Positions 1-10,400 of a stretch of DNA of 64,000 bases are shown here, in pieces (the first letter of the stretch is position 1; every line of letters begins with the position of its first letter). This stretch comes from Brevibacillus laterosporus (GTDB lineage: Bacteria > Bacillota > Bacilli > Brevibacillales > Brevibacillaceae), in contig CP033464.1 in assembly GCA_007833815.1 (NCBI GenBank), positions 3,652,001 through 3,716,000 of the forward strand, written 5' to 3'. The notes under the pieces were generated by a model, which was given only the letters and a program-made list of their open reading frames with translations, had not been told where the DNA came from and did not search any database. The position numbers were made by a program, and so were the translations under genes.

Positions 1-34
1 TATACAACTGTTCCTTCCATTCTAGCTGTTTCAT
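1..34 (-). CDS. Start of a T-box-controlled gene (partial, off left edge)
   Basis: Only the first eleven codons lie in the window (MKQLEWKEQLY). The ATG ends at position 34 and is preceded on the minus strand by AAAAGGAG, a good ribosome binding site. The gene lies directly downstream of two T-box leaders, so it should belong to amino-acid metabolism, transport or tRNA charging. The peptide is too short to identify the product. The specifier reading in the leaders (GUC) points to valine, but I do not recognise the N-terminus as valS. Confidence 0.5.
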   Translation of the reverse strand, partial: MKQLEWKEQLY

Positions 35-60
35 TTTCTCTTCTCCTTTTTATCAATAAA

Positions 61-360
61 TAAAACCTCTCGCCTTATCATCACATTAAAAAAAATGATG
101 ACTGAGGCGAGAGGTTCGCGGTACCACCCAGTTTTACTAATTCACTCACGAGAACTAGACATTATGAAGTCAGAGACTTACATCCTATAACGTGGATCAT
201 CCGGTGTATATTACGATAGGCATCTACTCTCTTTTATGCTTTTCACATACACAGCTCATAGGCGACTTCGGAAAAAGATAGTGACCGTTCTCTCAGCCAT
301 GGAACGGATTTCTGTACATCTAGAGCCTTTTCCTACTCCTCCTACTCATTGCAAGTAAAG
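61..360 (-). promoter_or_regulatory. T-box riboswitch, gene-proximal copy
   Basis: The minus strand carries the T-box core TGGGTGGTACCGCG at 130-117. It is followed by a terminator with 10-bp arms (114-105 and 75-66) and a U-rich tail. Stem I lies around 360-255. An AGTA element sits opposite GAAGTCG in the specifier loop, with helices GGAAAAG/CTTTTTCC above and TAGG/CCTA below, so the specifier reads GUC (Val). Uncharged tRNA would stabilise the antiterminator and permit transcription of the gene starting at position 34. The T-box itself is certain; the amino acid assignment is moderately supported. Confidence 0.9.
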
Positions 361-394
361 AAAATATGAAATTTTACATCTCTTTTAAAAAAAC

Positions 395-705
395 AAAAAA
401 CCTCAGAACGAAATGACATCTATCATCTCATTCTGAGGCGTATATATTTACACGGTACCACTCAGCTTTCTTGCTTTTTCACAAAAACAAGCTCTGTAAG
501 TCAATCATAATGACTCAAGTCTTTTAACGAGACTAACCGTTACTCACTACTCGTACACACTCATTCTTTGGCGAGTAAAGCTCAAAGGTGACATTCAATA
601 ACCAGTCCGTCACCACCCTTCCAGCCAAGGGGCGGCTCTCTATCACAAACATGATTATCTACTATCCTTCTCAATGCCTTCATATATAAATTTTAACAAC
701 GTGTG
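395..705 (-). promoter_or_regulatory. T-box riboswitch, promoter-proximal copy
   Basis: A second complete T-box lies upstream of the first in the same transcript. The core is CTGAGTGGTACCGTG at 465-451, and its own terminator has arms at 438-431 and 408-401 followed by a T run. The specifier loop has AGTA opposite GAATGTCA, which by analogy with glyQS (GAAA-GGC-A) reads GUC (Val). A Cys reading (UGU) is possible if the register is shifted by one. Each copy has its own terminator, so read-through needs two successive tRNA-dependent decisions. Confidence 0.9.
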
Positions 706-726
706 ACACGAAGTTACTTTCTATTT

Positions 727-754
727 ATTATAGCTAGCTTTTTCCTTGTGTCAA
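727..754 (-). promoter_or_regulatory. Sigma-A promoter of the tandem T-box leader
   Basis: On the minus strand TTGACA (754-749) and TATAAT (732-727) are separated by 16 bp. Both hexamers match consensus. It is the only strong promoter seen ahead of the two T-boxes, so both are probably transcribed from it. Confidence 0.8.
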
Positions 755-792
755 GATCTACGATGCTGTTTCTTCAAATATTGAAAAAATGA

Positions 793-2571
793 TCAGATAG
801 TAGATGCTTCAAACTCATGCTCTTCTGATAGACTGGTTTGCATATCATATAAGGTAGAATAGAAACCATTTTGCTTGAGAAGTTCTTTATGACGCCCTTG
901 TTCAACTACTTTTCCTTGATCTACAACATAAATCGTATCAGCGTCTTCTACTGTGGACAGGCGATGCGCGATGATCAGCGTTGTTCTTTCTTGCATCAAT
1001 TCTGATAAAGCTCTCTGCACCCAATACTCTGAACCTGAGTCCAACGCAGACGTTGCCTCATCTAATAAGAGAATCGGCGCATTTTTTACAATAGCTCTAG
1101 CAATTGCTATTCTTTGGCGCTGTCCACCCGATAACATAGCTCCACGCTCTCCCACTCTTGTTTGGTAACCATTTGGAAGATCCATTATGAAATCATGTGC
1201 ATATGCCGCCCTTGTGGCCTCTACTATTTCTTCATGAGTGGCATTTAGTTTTCCATAGCGAATATTCTCTTCAATCGTTCCTTCAAATAAGTAGGCGTCC
1301 TGTGGAACATAAGAAACCAAGCTTCTCATTTCTGGAAGTGTATATTCCCCAATTGTTTTGCCAAACAAACGAATGGCGCCTCTTTGTACCGGATAATAGC
1401 CCAGTAATAATTTGATAACCGTGCTTTTACCACTTCCACTAGCTCCTACAAGTGCAGCCGTTTCCCCCTCTGCAATAGAGAATGAAAAATGATCTAACAC
1501 CTTAGAACCAGGATCATATTCGAAAACAACCTGATTCATTTCTAGCACCATACCCTTGTGATGAGGAAGCTCTTCATCTATTGATGGATAACGCTCAGGT
1601 TCAATTGGCTCTTGAAGAAGTTCAATTACGCGGGAAGCGCCAGAGAGGGAGCTTTGCAAAATAGACAAAACTTGACCCAAGTGTAGAAATCCTAATGTTA
1701 CTAATAGCTGCTGTTGAATAATCGCTACTAGAGACCCCACACCAATTACATCTTGTGAAACCATGATGATACCAAAAACCAGCATTCCTCCAAAACTTAA
1801 AAAGTTAATAAAAAAGTTGGTTCCTTCTAATAAGGCATTTTTGTGGCCTTGTTCAATTGTAGATGACGTTACTTGTTCATTCACTTCCGTATAGCGCCGT
1901 GTTACTACTTGATGTAAATGAAACATTTTAATGATGGGGAGCCCCGATAGAAAATCGTTCAATCTTTCCGTCAAAACACCTTGCTGTTGTTGAGTTTTAT
2001 CACTAATCCTGCGCACTGACTTAGCAAATCTTGTATTAATATAGAGAGTTATCGAACTAAGTACTACAAGTATGGAAGCAAATCTCCAATCTAATATAAA
2101 CATTCCAATCAAAGACCCTAGTAAAGAAATCAGAACGATCGTAATCGTCTTAATATGTTCGGAATACGTACGCTCCATCGTCAGTAAATCATTACTCAAT
2201 CTAGACATAATATCGCCCGAATGATGCTGCTCATAGTAACGGGATGGAAATTTCCCCACCTGTTTAAACAAAATAAGTCTTATATCAGCCATTACCTCCT
2301 TCACCGTACGACGATAAATATAACTAAACGTAGGGGACAAAATACTTACCAATAGTAACGTTCCGCTAATCATGATTACTGCTCGAATTAACAAAGCAGA
2401 ATCCTTCCCGCTTGCAAAATCAGTTAAATCTTTAAACACAAACGGTAGAACGATAACGATAGCTGCTTGAATAAAACCGTCGCCTAGCATACCCAAAAGG
2501 TATTTTTTCTTTTTAGAGCCCATAAAAGATAGCAGATATACAAGTTCGTTCATCCATTTTTTTATGAACAT
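793..2571 (-). CDS. ABC half-transporter (TMD-NBD), second of a pair, TycE-like
   Basis: 592-aa exporter half-molecule. An N-terminal transmembrane domain of about six helices (roughly residues 20-300) is followed by a nucleotide-binding domain with Walker A GASGSGKST, signature LSGGQRQR, Walker B ILLLDEATSALD and the switch His in IIAHRLST. The ATG at 2571 follows AGGAGG at a normal distance and overlaps the end of the upstream transporter gene by 10 bp, which suggests translational coupling and a heterodimer. It is the last gene of the NRPS operon, the place of tycE in the tyrocidine operon. Export of the decapeptide and producer self-protection is an inference from this context; the sequence alone shows only an ABC type I exporter. 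Confidence 0.93.
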   Translation of the reverse strand: MFIKKWMNELVYLLSFMGSKKKKYLLGMLGDGFIQAAIVIVLPFVFKDLTDFASGKDSALLIRAVIMISGTLLLVSILSPTFSYIYRRTVKEVMADIRLILFKQVGKFPSRYYEQHHSGDIMSRLSNDLLTMERTYSEHIKTITIVLISLLGSLIGMFILDWRFASILVVLSSITLYINTRFAKSVRRISDKTQQQQGVLTERLNDFLSGLPIIKMFHLHQVVTRRYTEVNEQVTSSTIEQGHKNALLEGTNFFINFLSFGGMLVFGIIMVSQDVIGVGSLVAIIQQQLLVTLGFLHLGQVLSILQSSLSGASRVIELLQEPIEPERYPSIDEELPHHKGMVLEMNQVVFEYDPGSKVLDHFSFSIAEGETAALVGASGSGKSTVIKLLLGYYPVQRGAIRLFGKTIGEYTLPEMRSLVSYVPQDAYLFEGTIEENIRYGKLNATHEEIVEATRAAYAHDFIMDLPNGYQTRVGERGAMLSGGQRQRIAIARAIVKNAPILLLDEATSALDSGSEYWVQRALSELMQERTTLIIAHRLSTVEDADTIYVVDQGKVVEQGRHKELLKQNGFYSTLYDMQTSLSEEHEFEASTI

Positions 2572-4364
2572 GTGTATACCTCCTCTTCTGCCATCCTTCC
2601 ATGTTCGTCAGCGATAAATTGTTTTTTATATAATCTCGCATACACTCCATTTTGGGTGAGTAGTTGGTTATGTGTCCCACTCTCCACAATATGTCCTTTG
2701 TCAACTACCAACACCTCGTCGGCTTCCTTAATCGTTGATAGGCGATGGGCAACAACTAGAACAGAACGATTTTTCATCATGTTTTCCAGTGCTTCTTGTA
2801 CCATTGCTTCAGACTGTGTATCTAACGCGGAGGTTGGTTCATCTAATAAGAGGATAGCAGCATCTTTTAGAATAGCCCGAGCAATTGCAATACGTTGCTT
2901 TTGTCCTCCTGATAAACGTGAACCCCTTTCCCCCACTATCGTTTCATACCCTTCAGAAAGCTCCATGATGAACTGATGGGCATTTGCCGCTTTTGCCGCA
3001 GCGATGATTTCATCTCTAGTAGCATCTTGACAACCGTACGCAATATTTTCTGCGATCGTTACTGGAAAAAGGTATGTATCCTGAGAAACCAAGGAAATGT
3101 GCTTTCGCATTTCAGTTATGTTCCATTCCTGTAGGGTATGTCCAAAAATGGTAATACAGCTATCCTCTTTTTCCTCTTTTATTGAATAAAAGCCACATAA
3201 TAGTTTTAAAATGGTACTTTTTCCACTTCCACTTGCCCCTACTAATGCGATTGTTTTATTTTTTGATAAAGTAAAACTGACACGATCCAGTATTTTTTCA
3301 TGACCATCATACGCAAACGATACATTTTTGAATACGACTGGCTCTGTATGTAGATCCATGTCTAAGCTCGGCTTATCTTCTTGTTCAATCGGTTGTTCAA
3401 GAATCTCGAACATACGTTTCGACGCACCTGATACCTCCTGTACTTGTGCAAATAAAACTGGCATCAGGGAAAGTGGCTCTATAATATAGTTGAGCAAATA
3501 ACTAAACAACACTAAATTTCCTAAATCTAATTCCCCAGTCTGAATTAAGTATCCCCCGTATGCTACAAAAAAGATAATTGGCGCGGAAAAAAGTAACATT
3601 CCGGGAGCAGTCATCCACGCTCGCTTTTTTTCTACTAAGATTCCTTTTTGTAAAACGAGGGCCATAGTGGATGAATATTTTTCTAATAAAACATCTTTTA
3701 AATTAAAAGCCTTTACCATATGTATTCCCGAAACAGTATCTTGTGCAATTGAGTTCGCTTTTCCTAAATGCTGTTGCAGTTCTTCTGTATATTTTCGTAA
3801 CGGCTTACTCATTACGCCCATAATCAAAATAGCTACAGGCAATATTGAAATACTAAGCAATACCAACTTCCAATTGGTCGACACTAGCAAACAAAGCGCC
3901 CCTACAAAAATAACAGGCATATAAAAAATTTGATAGAAATGTTGTTGCAAGAAATTTTGCAATAAAGTGGCATCATTTGTTAAACGGGAAGTGATATCTC
4001 CCGAATGATATTTTTCAATCGAAGCGATAGGCATTTTTTCGATGTGATAGGTAATATTATTTTTCAAATCCCGCAAGGCACTTGCACTAAATTTTACAGC
4101 AGAAAATTTAATGAAATATTTTGATATAAAACCGACAATCGTCAACCCTAAAATTAAGATAGCGAAACTTACTAGTTTTTGATAGTCATTTGTATTTTCT
4201 ACCATTGTTCTAATTAAGATTCCCATCCAAATTTCGACTGCCGCTACGATAAGAGAAGTAACGATACAGAGAAAAACCCAAAAACGATATGGTTTTACAT
4301 GTGTTAATACCCACTGGAACACAGGCTTTTTTGGGGTTATTTGCTCTTGTTTTTGAAAATTCAT
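2562..4364 (-). CDS. ABC half-transporter (TMD-NBD), first of a pair, TycD-like
   Basis: 600-aa exporter half-molecule with an N-terminal six-helix membrane domain (roughly residues 25-310) and a C-terminal ATPase domain: Walker A GASGSGKST, signature LSGGQKQR, Walker B ILLLDEPTSALD, switch His in VVAHRLST. The ATG at 4364 follows GAGAGGAG. It starts 81 bp after the stop of the six-module NRPS, with a strong hairpin between them, and overlaps the next transporter gene by 10 bp. The two halves probably pair, since such genes normally come in twos. In the tyrocidine operon the equivalent gene is tycD. Substrate is inferred from the operon. Confidence 0.93.
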   Translation of the reverse strand: MNFQKQEQITPKKPVFQWVLTHVKPYRFWVFLCIVTSLIVAAVEIWMGILIRTMVENTNDYQKLVSFAILILGLTIVGFISKYFIKFSAVKFSASALRDLKNNITYHIEKMPIASIEKYHSGDITSRLTNDATLLQNFLQQHFYQIFYMPVIFVGALCLLVSTNWKLVLLSISILPVAILIMGVMSKPLRKYTEELQQHLGKANSIAQDTVSGIHMVKAFNLKDVLLEKYSSTMALVLQKGILVEKKRAWMTAPGMLLFSAPIIFFVAYGGYLIQTGELDLGNLVLFSYLLNYIIEPLSLMPVLFAQVQEVSGASKRMFEILEQPIEQEDKPSLDMDLHTEPVVFKNVSFAYDGHEKILDRVSFTLSKNKTIALVGASGSGKSTILKLLCGFYSIKEEKEDSCITIFGHTLQEWNITEMRKHISLVSQDTYLFPVTIAENIAYGCQDATRDEIIAAAKAANAHQFIMELSEGYETIVGERGSRLSGGQKQRIAIARAILKDAAILLLDEPTSALDTQSEAMVQEALENMMKNRSVLVVAHRLSTIKEADEVLVVDKGHIVESGTHNQLLTQNGVYARLYKKQFIADEHGRMAEEEVYTCS

Positions 4365-4391
4365 CTGCTGCTCCTCTCAAAAAGATAAATA

Positions 4392-4434
4392 GTGATTTCC
4401 CCTACAAACACGAATCCTTTATAGGGGAAATCAC
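4392..4434 (-). other. Perfect 13-bp hairpin between NRPS and transporter genes
   Basis: GTGATTTCCCCTA (4392-4404) is exactly complementary to TAGGGGAAATCAC (4422-4434), with a 17-nt loop. On the minus strand the stem is followed by an interrupted U-rich stretch (TATTTATCTTTTT). It may be a partial terminator that lowers transporter expression relative to the synthetase, or a 3'-end stabiliser of the NRPS mRNA. Confidence 0.75.
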
Positions 4435-4445
4435 GGAAACTACGT

Positions 4446-7400
4446 TTACTTCAGCACAAAAATCTCTTGGAGAATTTCTTGGAGAACGGAAGCATTTCTA
4501 GTAACTTGTTCCCCGCCAAGCATTTTCGAATGCTCCCCATAGCCACTGTATGTTATGAATCGGTCTGATGCTTTCGCCCATTCTTCTTCATTCCATTTTG
4601 CAGCATCATAGGCATCCACGTTACCTTCCTCGCACTCTGATTGGATGAGATGAATAGTAGCCTCGGTAGTACCAACATTCACCAGTTGGTTATTAAACAT
4701 TAGATAACTGAGCATGTTTTGAATAAAACTTTGTTTGACAAAATCGTTGGTCAAGAATAGATCGAGATCCTCTCTTGTCATATTAAAAATCTCGTTATGA
4801 ACCCCTAATTCTGTAAAGAAAGTTTCAATATCTTTTCTTGCTTCAGCAGCTGTTTGTTCAATTGCTTTATCCTTCCAATAAGAATCAAATAGAATGATAT
4901 TGGACACCTGATGCCCTTGGCTTTCCAGCTCTTTCGCTACTTCGAACGCTAAATTCCCGCCTGAAGAATACCCCACTAAGGTATACGGACCTTCAGCATC
5001 GATCTGAACGATTGCATTGGCATACTGCTCAATACGATTGTCTTCTTCTATGAAATCAAAGCTATATAAAGAAATATCATGGATTTCTTCAGCAAGCTTT
5101 TGATAGAAGGTACTGTGGGCTCCGATTGGTGTAAAGCTAAATACAGGTCGAATCGTTTCTTTATTCAATAGAATCGGGTGCCCTGCATGTTGCTCGTACT
5201 GCTTATGCAAAATAAACTCTGCCATTTTTTCAATCGTAGGATGCTGGAATACAAGATGTAATGGCAACTCTTCTTGCATGTACTCATACACTTTTGAAAT
5301 GAGATGCATTGCTTTTAAAGAATGTCCTCCAATTTCAAAGAAATGATCTGTAATACCAATTGGCTCCACTTCTAATACTTCTTGCCAAATAGCTACCAAC
5401 TGTCCCTCTGTCATATTTCTTGGAGCAACATATTCTTTGGTTGCGATTCCGACCCTCTGTGGCTCTGGCAATGCTCTCTTATCTACTTTTCCGTTTGCAG
5501 TAATAGGTAGCTCAAGAAGCTGTACGAAGTAAGTAGGAACCATGTAGCCCGGTAGCTCCTTGGCAACATATTTTCTCAAATCTGTCAGCTCTAGTTCCTC
5601 TTCAGCAACGAAGTAGGCACATAAATATTGCTGTGCGTGTTGGTCTTCTTGAGCAGTAACAACTACTTCCTTAACGCTAGGATAGTTGAGAATGGTAGAT
5701 TCAATCTCTCCGATTTCAATTCGGAAACCACGCACTTTAACCTGTTCATCTACCCGACCAATGTATTCTATCGTGCCATCCGTAGTCCACTTCGCCAAAT
5801 CACCTGTTTTATACATACGCTCACCAGGTATAAATGGGTTAGCAACAAACTTTTCCTCCGTTAATTCTGATTGGTTTAAATACCCTCTAGCTAGTCCACG
5901 ACCTGCTATGCATAACTCACCAACCACACCTATAGGCTGTAAATGATGCTCGGTATTAACAATATAGACCGCTACATTGGCAAGTGGACGACCGATAGTA
6001 ATATCTTGACCCACTTCAATTGCCCTTTGAATGGTAGTAACGACACTATTCTCAGTAGGACCATATTCATTGTTAATCTCGATCGTAGAATTTTTTTGTT
6101 TGATCTTTTGCACGATTTTAGGAGATAATTTTTCTCCTCCTAGAGTGACACAACGCAATTGGTGCATATCCTCTGCTGTAGCGCTATCGATGATTGCATT
6201 AAACAGACTCGGAACACCATAGTAATGCGTAATGTTTTCAGACGCGATCAATTTTCGTAGAGCGAACGGATCTTTAGCCTCTTCTTCTCTCGGCAAGATA
6301 GAAACGGCCCCTCCCAACATGGGAGCAAATAGGCTGGCTACGAACCCATCAAAAGCAAATGAGAATATCTGTAGCGCTTTATCGTTTGGATTAAATGCGT
6401 ATTCATCCCTTCTCCATTGCAAGCAATTAATGATGGACCGATGTTCAATCATGACACCTTTTGGCTTACCTGTTGTACCTGATGTATAGATCACATAAGC
6501 CAAATCAGTTGATTGGTTCACAACAGTAGGATTTGTACCATCGCCTATATAGTTTTGATCATCATCTAGATCTATCCAATTCATCTGAGCAGATGATCCT
6601 TTGAATAGATGCGACTGGGTAAGTAGTAGAATTGCACCGCTATCTTCTAGTACATACTGAATGCGTTCCATAGGATACGCTGGATCAATAGGAACATAGG
6701 CTGCTCCCGCTTTCATGATACCCATGATACCAACAATCATTTCTAAGGAACGATCTGCCATGATAGCTACTAGCTGATTAGGAACGATTCCTTTATCACG
6801 TAGCGTATATGCTAATTGATTAGCTCTTTCATTTAGCTCTAGATAGGTCATTGTATTCTTGTTCCATACAAGAGCTACTTGATCAGGTGTTTTTCTCACT
6901 TGTTCCTCAAAGAGCTGTTGAATCGTTGTATCCTGCTGATAGTTCCTTGCCGTGTTAGTAAACTCTTGTAAAATCTGCTGCTTCTCTTTGTCAGTCAGCA
7001 TTTCGATAGCAGCTAATTTTACTTCTGGATTTTCTACGATCGCTTTCATAATCTGTAGGAAATAAGTAGTCAAACACTCTATCGTTTCCGGACGGTATAG
7101 TTTAGTGCAATACTCTACACCAATCATGATTTCGTCTCTCTCTTCTGTTGCGATAAACGTTACATCAAATTTAGAGTGCTTAGACTTATTTTCTGCCTCA
7201 TAAGCTGCAAATCGTAGCCCATCTAATTCAATAGACTCTTCTCCTCTGTTTTGCAGAGTAAACATGGTATCAAACATTGGATTTCTGCTTACATCTCGTT
7301 GTAGCTCAAGCTTCTCAACAAGCTCTTCAAATGGATAATCCTGATTTTCATAAGCTTGCAATGCATTTTGTTTTACTTCTAACAGGAACTCTTTAAATGA

Positions 7401-10400
7401 TTTAGTTCTAACTGGCTTGTTTCGCATGGCCAATGTATTGACAAACATTCCAACCGTGCTCTCCAAATCGACATGAGATCGACCTGTAACCGGCGTACCG
7501 ACAATCAGATCTTCTTGACCTGAATATTTCGAGAGTAGCACGTTATATGCGGCCAATAAGACCATATATAGAGTTGTTCCTGTTTCTGTAGCTATCCCGT
7601 ACAAGCCCTGCATAAGTTCTTTACCAGTACCAATGGTAAATAAATCTCCTTCAAAGCTTTGTGCATTTGGTCTTGGAAAATCTGTCGGTAGATTTAATAC
7701 AGGAACTTCATCTGCAAACGTTTGAACCCAATGATCTTCCTGTTTTTTATACATTTCAGTTTGATACTGTTCATGTTGCCATACAGAGAAATCCTTATAC
7801 TGAATAGGAAGTTCTGACAAAATATTTCCTTGATACAATTCCACCAATTCGCTGATCAGAATACCAGAGGATACTCCATCAGAAATAATATGATGTGTAT
7901 CCATTAGTAGCAAATGACGGTCCAATCGAGTTTGAACAAGCTTGACTCGAAGCAATGGTGCCATGTCTAACTGGAATGGTTGGATAAACTCATCAATAAT
8001 CTCTTCCAATTCTTCTTCGACAGCTACTTGAAGGTGAATATCAAAATCCACTTCTGTATGGATTTTCTGTACAGGTACACCATTTACTAGCTCGAAGGAT
8101 GTACGTAAGCTCTCGTGACGGGTGATTAAATCTTTAAAAGCTGCTTCTAGTTGTAACTGATCTAGTTTTCCTTCCAATACCATGATGGAAGGCATATTGT
8201 AGCTGATATCAACACCGTCAAACTGGTTAAGGATAAACATTCTTCGTTGTGCTGCTGAAACTGGATAGTAGTCTTGCTCCACAGCCGGTTGAATAGAGAT
8301 AACTTGCTTCGCACTATCCTTCTCTAAGTATTGGGCTATCTCTTCAATCGTTGGTTTTTCAAAAAGCACACGTAGTGGAATATCAATTTGGTACTCTTTA
8401 TGCATCTGAGAAATAACCATCATGGCACGTAGGGAATGACCACCTAAAGCAAAGAAGTCATCATTACGTCCAACTCGATCAACTCCTAATACCTGTTGCC
8501 AAACTGTAGCAAGCTGTGTTTCCAATTGTGTACTTGGAGCAACATAGTCCGTTTTAGCAAGTAAAGTATCGTCTGGCTCTGGTAACGAGCGCTTGTCAAT
8601 TTTTCCATTAGCGGTTAATGGCATTGCTTCAAGTAAGATAAAAGTAGTTGGAATCATCGCTATAGGAAGTTCTGCTGCCAGATGCGCGCGTATTTCCGCT
8701 ATGCTCACTTCTTTATCAGTGACCATATAGGCACATAGGAATTTCTCCTTCGCCTGATCCTCTTTCGCGATGACAATCACTTCTCTTAGACCATCAAGCT
8801 TACGCATCTGTGATTCAATCTCACCAAGCTCGATTCTGACTCCTCTGATCTTCACTTGATGATCTGTTCGACCAAGAAACTCTATATTTCCATCAGGTAA
8901 CCATTTTGCTAAATCTCCTGATCGATATAGCTTTTCTCCCGGCACAAATGGACTATCAATAAACTTTTCTGCTGTAAGATCTGGCCGGTTTAGATACTCG
9001 CGAGCGACCCCCGCTCCGCCTATGCATAATTCTCCCACGACTCCGATTGGCAGAAGACCTACATGCTGATCCATAATATACATGGTCGTGTTAGGAAGCG
9101 GTTTTCCAATTGGTGCTGTCCCAACCGCATGTAAAAGTTCAAGCGGTAGTTCATAATAACTTGAATCAATGCATGCCTCTGTAACACCATAGCTGTTAAT
9201 GATCCGAACGGAATTTCCAAATCTAGCAAGCAACGTCTTGAAATCTTCCATCGAGCAACTATCTGCTCCAATAATCAAGAGTTTTACCTGACTAATATCT
9301 AGATTTTGTTCGTAAATGTACTCCATCAAAGGAACAATTAGCGCAGGTGTTGATTCGAATATGGTAATTTGATATCTGCTAAGCATGTCATATAAAGAAG
9401 CAGGATCAAGTTTTACCTCATTTGGGCATATCACCAATTGTCCACCATGAAGTAAGGCCCGTGCAAAATCGCCAGCCGATACGTCAAACGAGAAGCTAGC
9501 CATCTGAAGTAAGCGAACAGGGAATGCTTCTAAGTGATACTCCTCTTTCCAAGCAAATGCTATGTTGATATAGCTTTGATGCTCAATAACGACCCCTTTT
9601 GGTTTACCTGTAGTACCAGATGTATAAATAATGTAAGCCATATGATGTTTCTCAGAGATATTCTGTAAATTGGATGCATCTTCTTGGTAGCATTCCTCTT
9701 GATCCAAATACAGGACTTCGTTTGCAAACACAAGCTGTCCTGCTAGTTTTTGCAAGGTAAGTAACAGCATTGCGTTACTATCTTCAAGCATAAACTCCTT
9801 GCGATCTTGTGGATAGTCCATGTCAATAGGCACGTACGCCCCGCCCGCTTTTAAAACGGCCAACATACTGACAACCATGTGCAGAGAACGATCTACAATG
9901 ATACCTACTGTCCGTTCAGGTTGAACTCCCTTTTGGCGTAGAGTTCGTGCTAGCTGATTCGCTTTAGCATTTAACTCCTGATAAGTGAGCTGTTCGTTTG
10001 CATAAATGACGGCGATATCATTTGGTGTTTTTTCTACTTGTTCCTCGAATAGCTGATGGAACATCTTATTCATCGGATACGAAACAGTCGTTTCATTGAA
10101 GTCAAACAAAATTTGATTTGTTTCTGACTCTGACAATACGCTAATTTCCGAAAGCTTCATATCCGGCTGTGTCACGATAGACTGTAAAATTTGAGAATAA
10201 TGGATTACCCAACGTTCTATCGTTTGCTTTGTAAATAATTTAGTGCAATAACTAAATTGGAATTGAATTTCATCGTGTTTTTCAAAGGCATCCAATGAAA
10301 TATCAAACTTCGCAATTTGTCCCTTCATTTCATAAGGGATATAGATAAGTCCATCTATTTCAAAGCCTGTTGAATCGGTATTTCCTAAACTAAACATGGT

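Noticed and set aside
395-705. Cysteine (UGU) reading of the promoter-proximal T-box
   Set aside because: In the glyQS leader the specifier is followed by one purine before the lower helix; that rule gives GUC here and agrees with the second copy.
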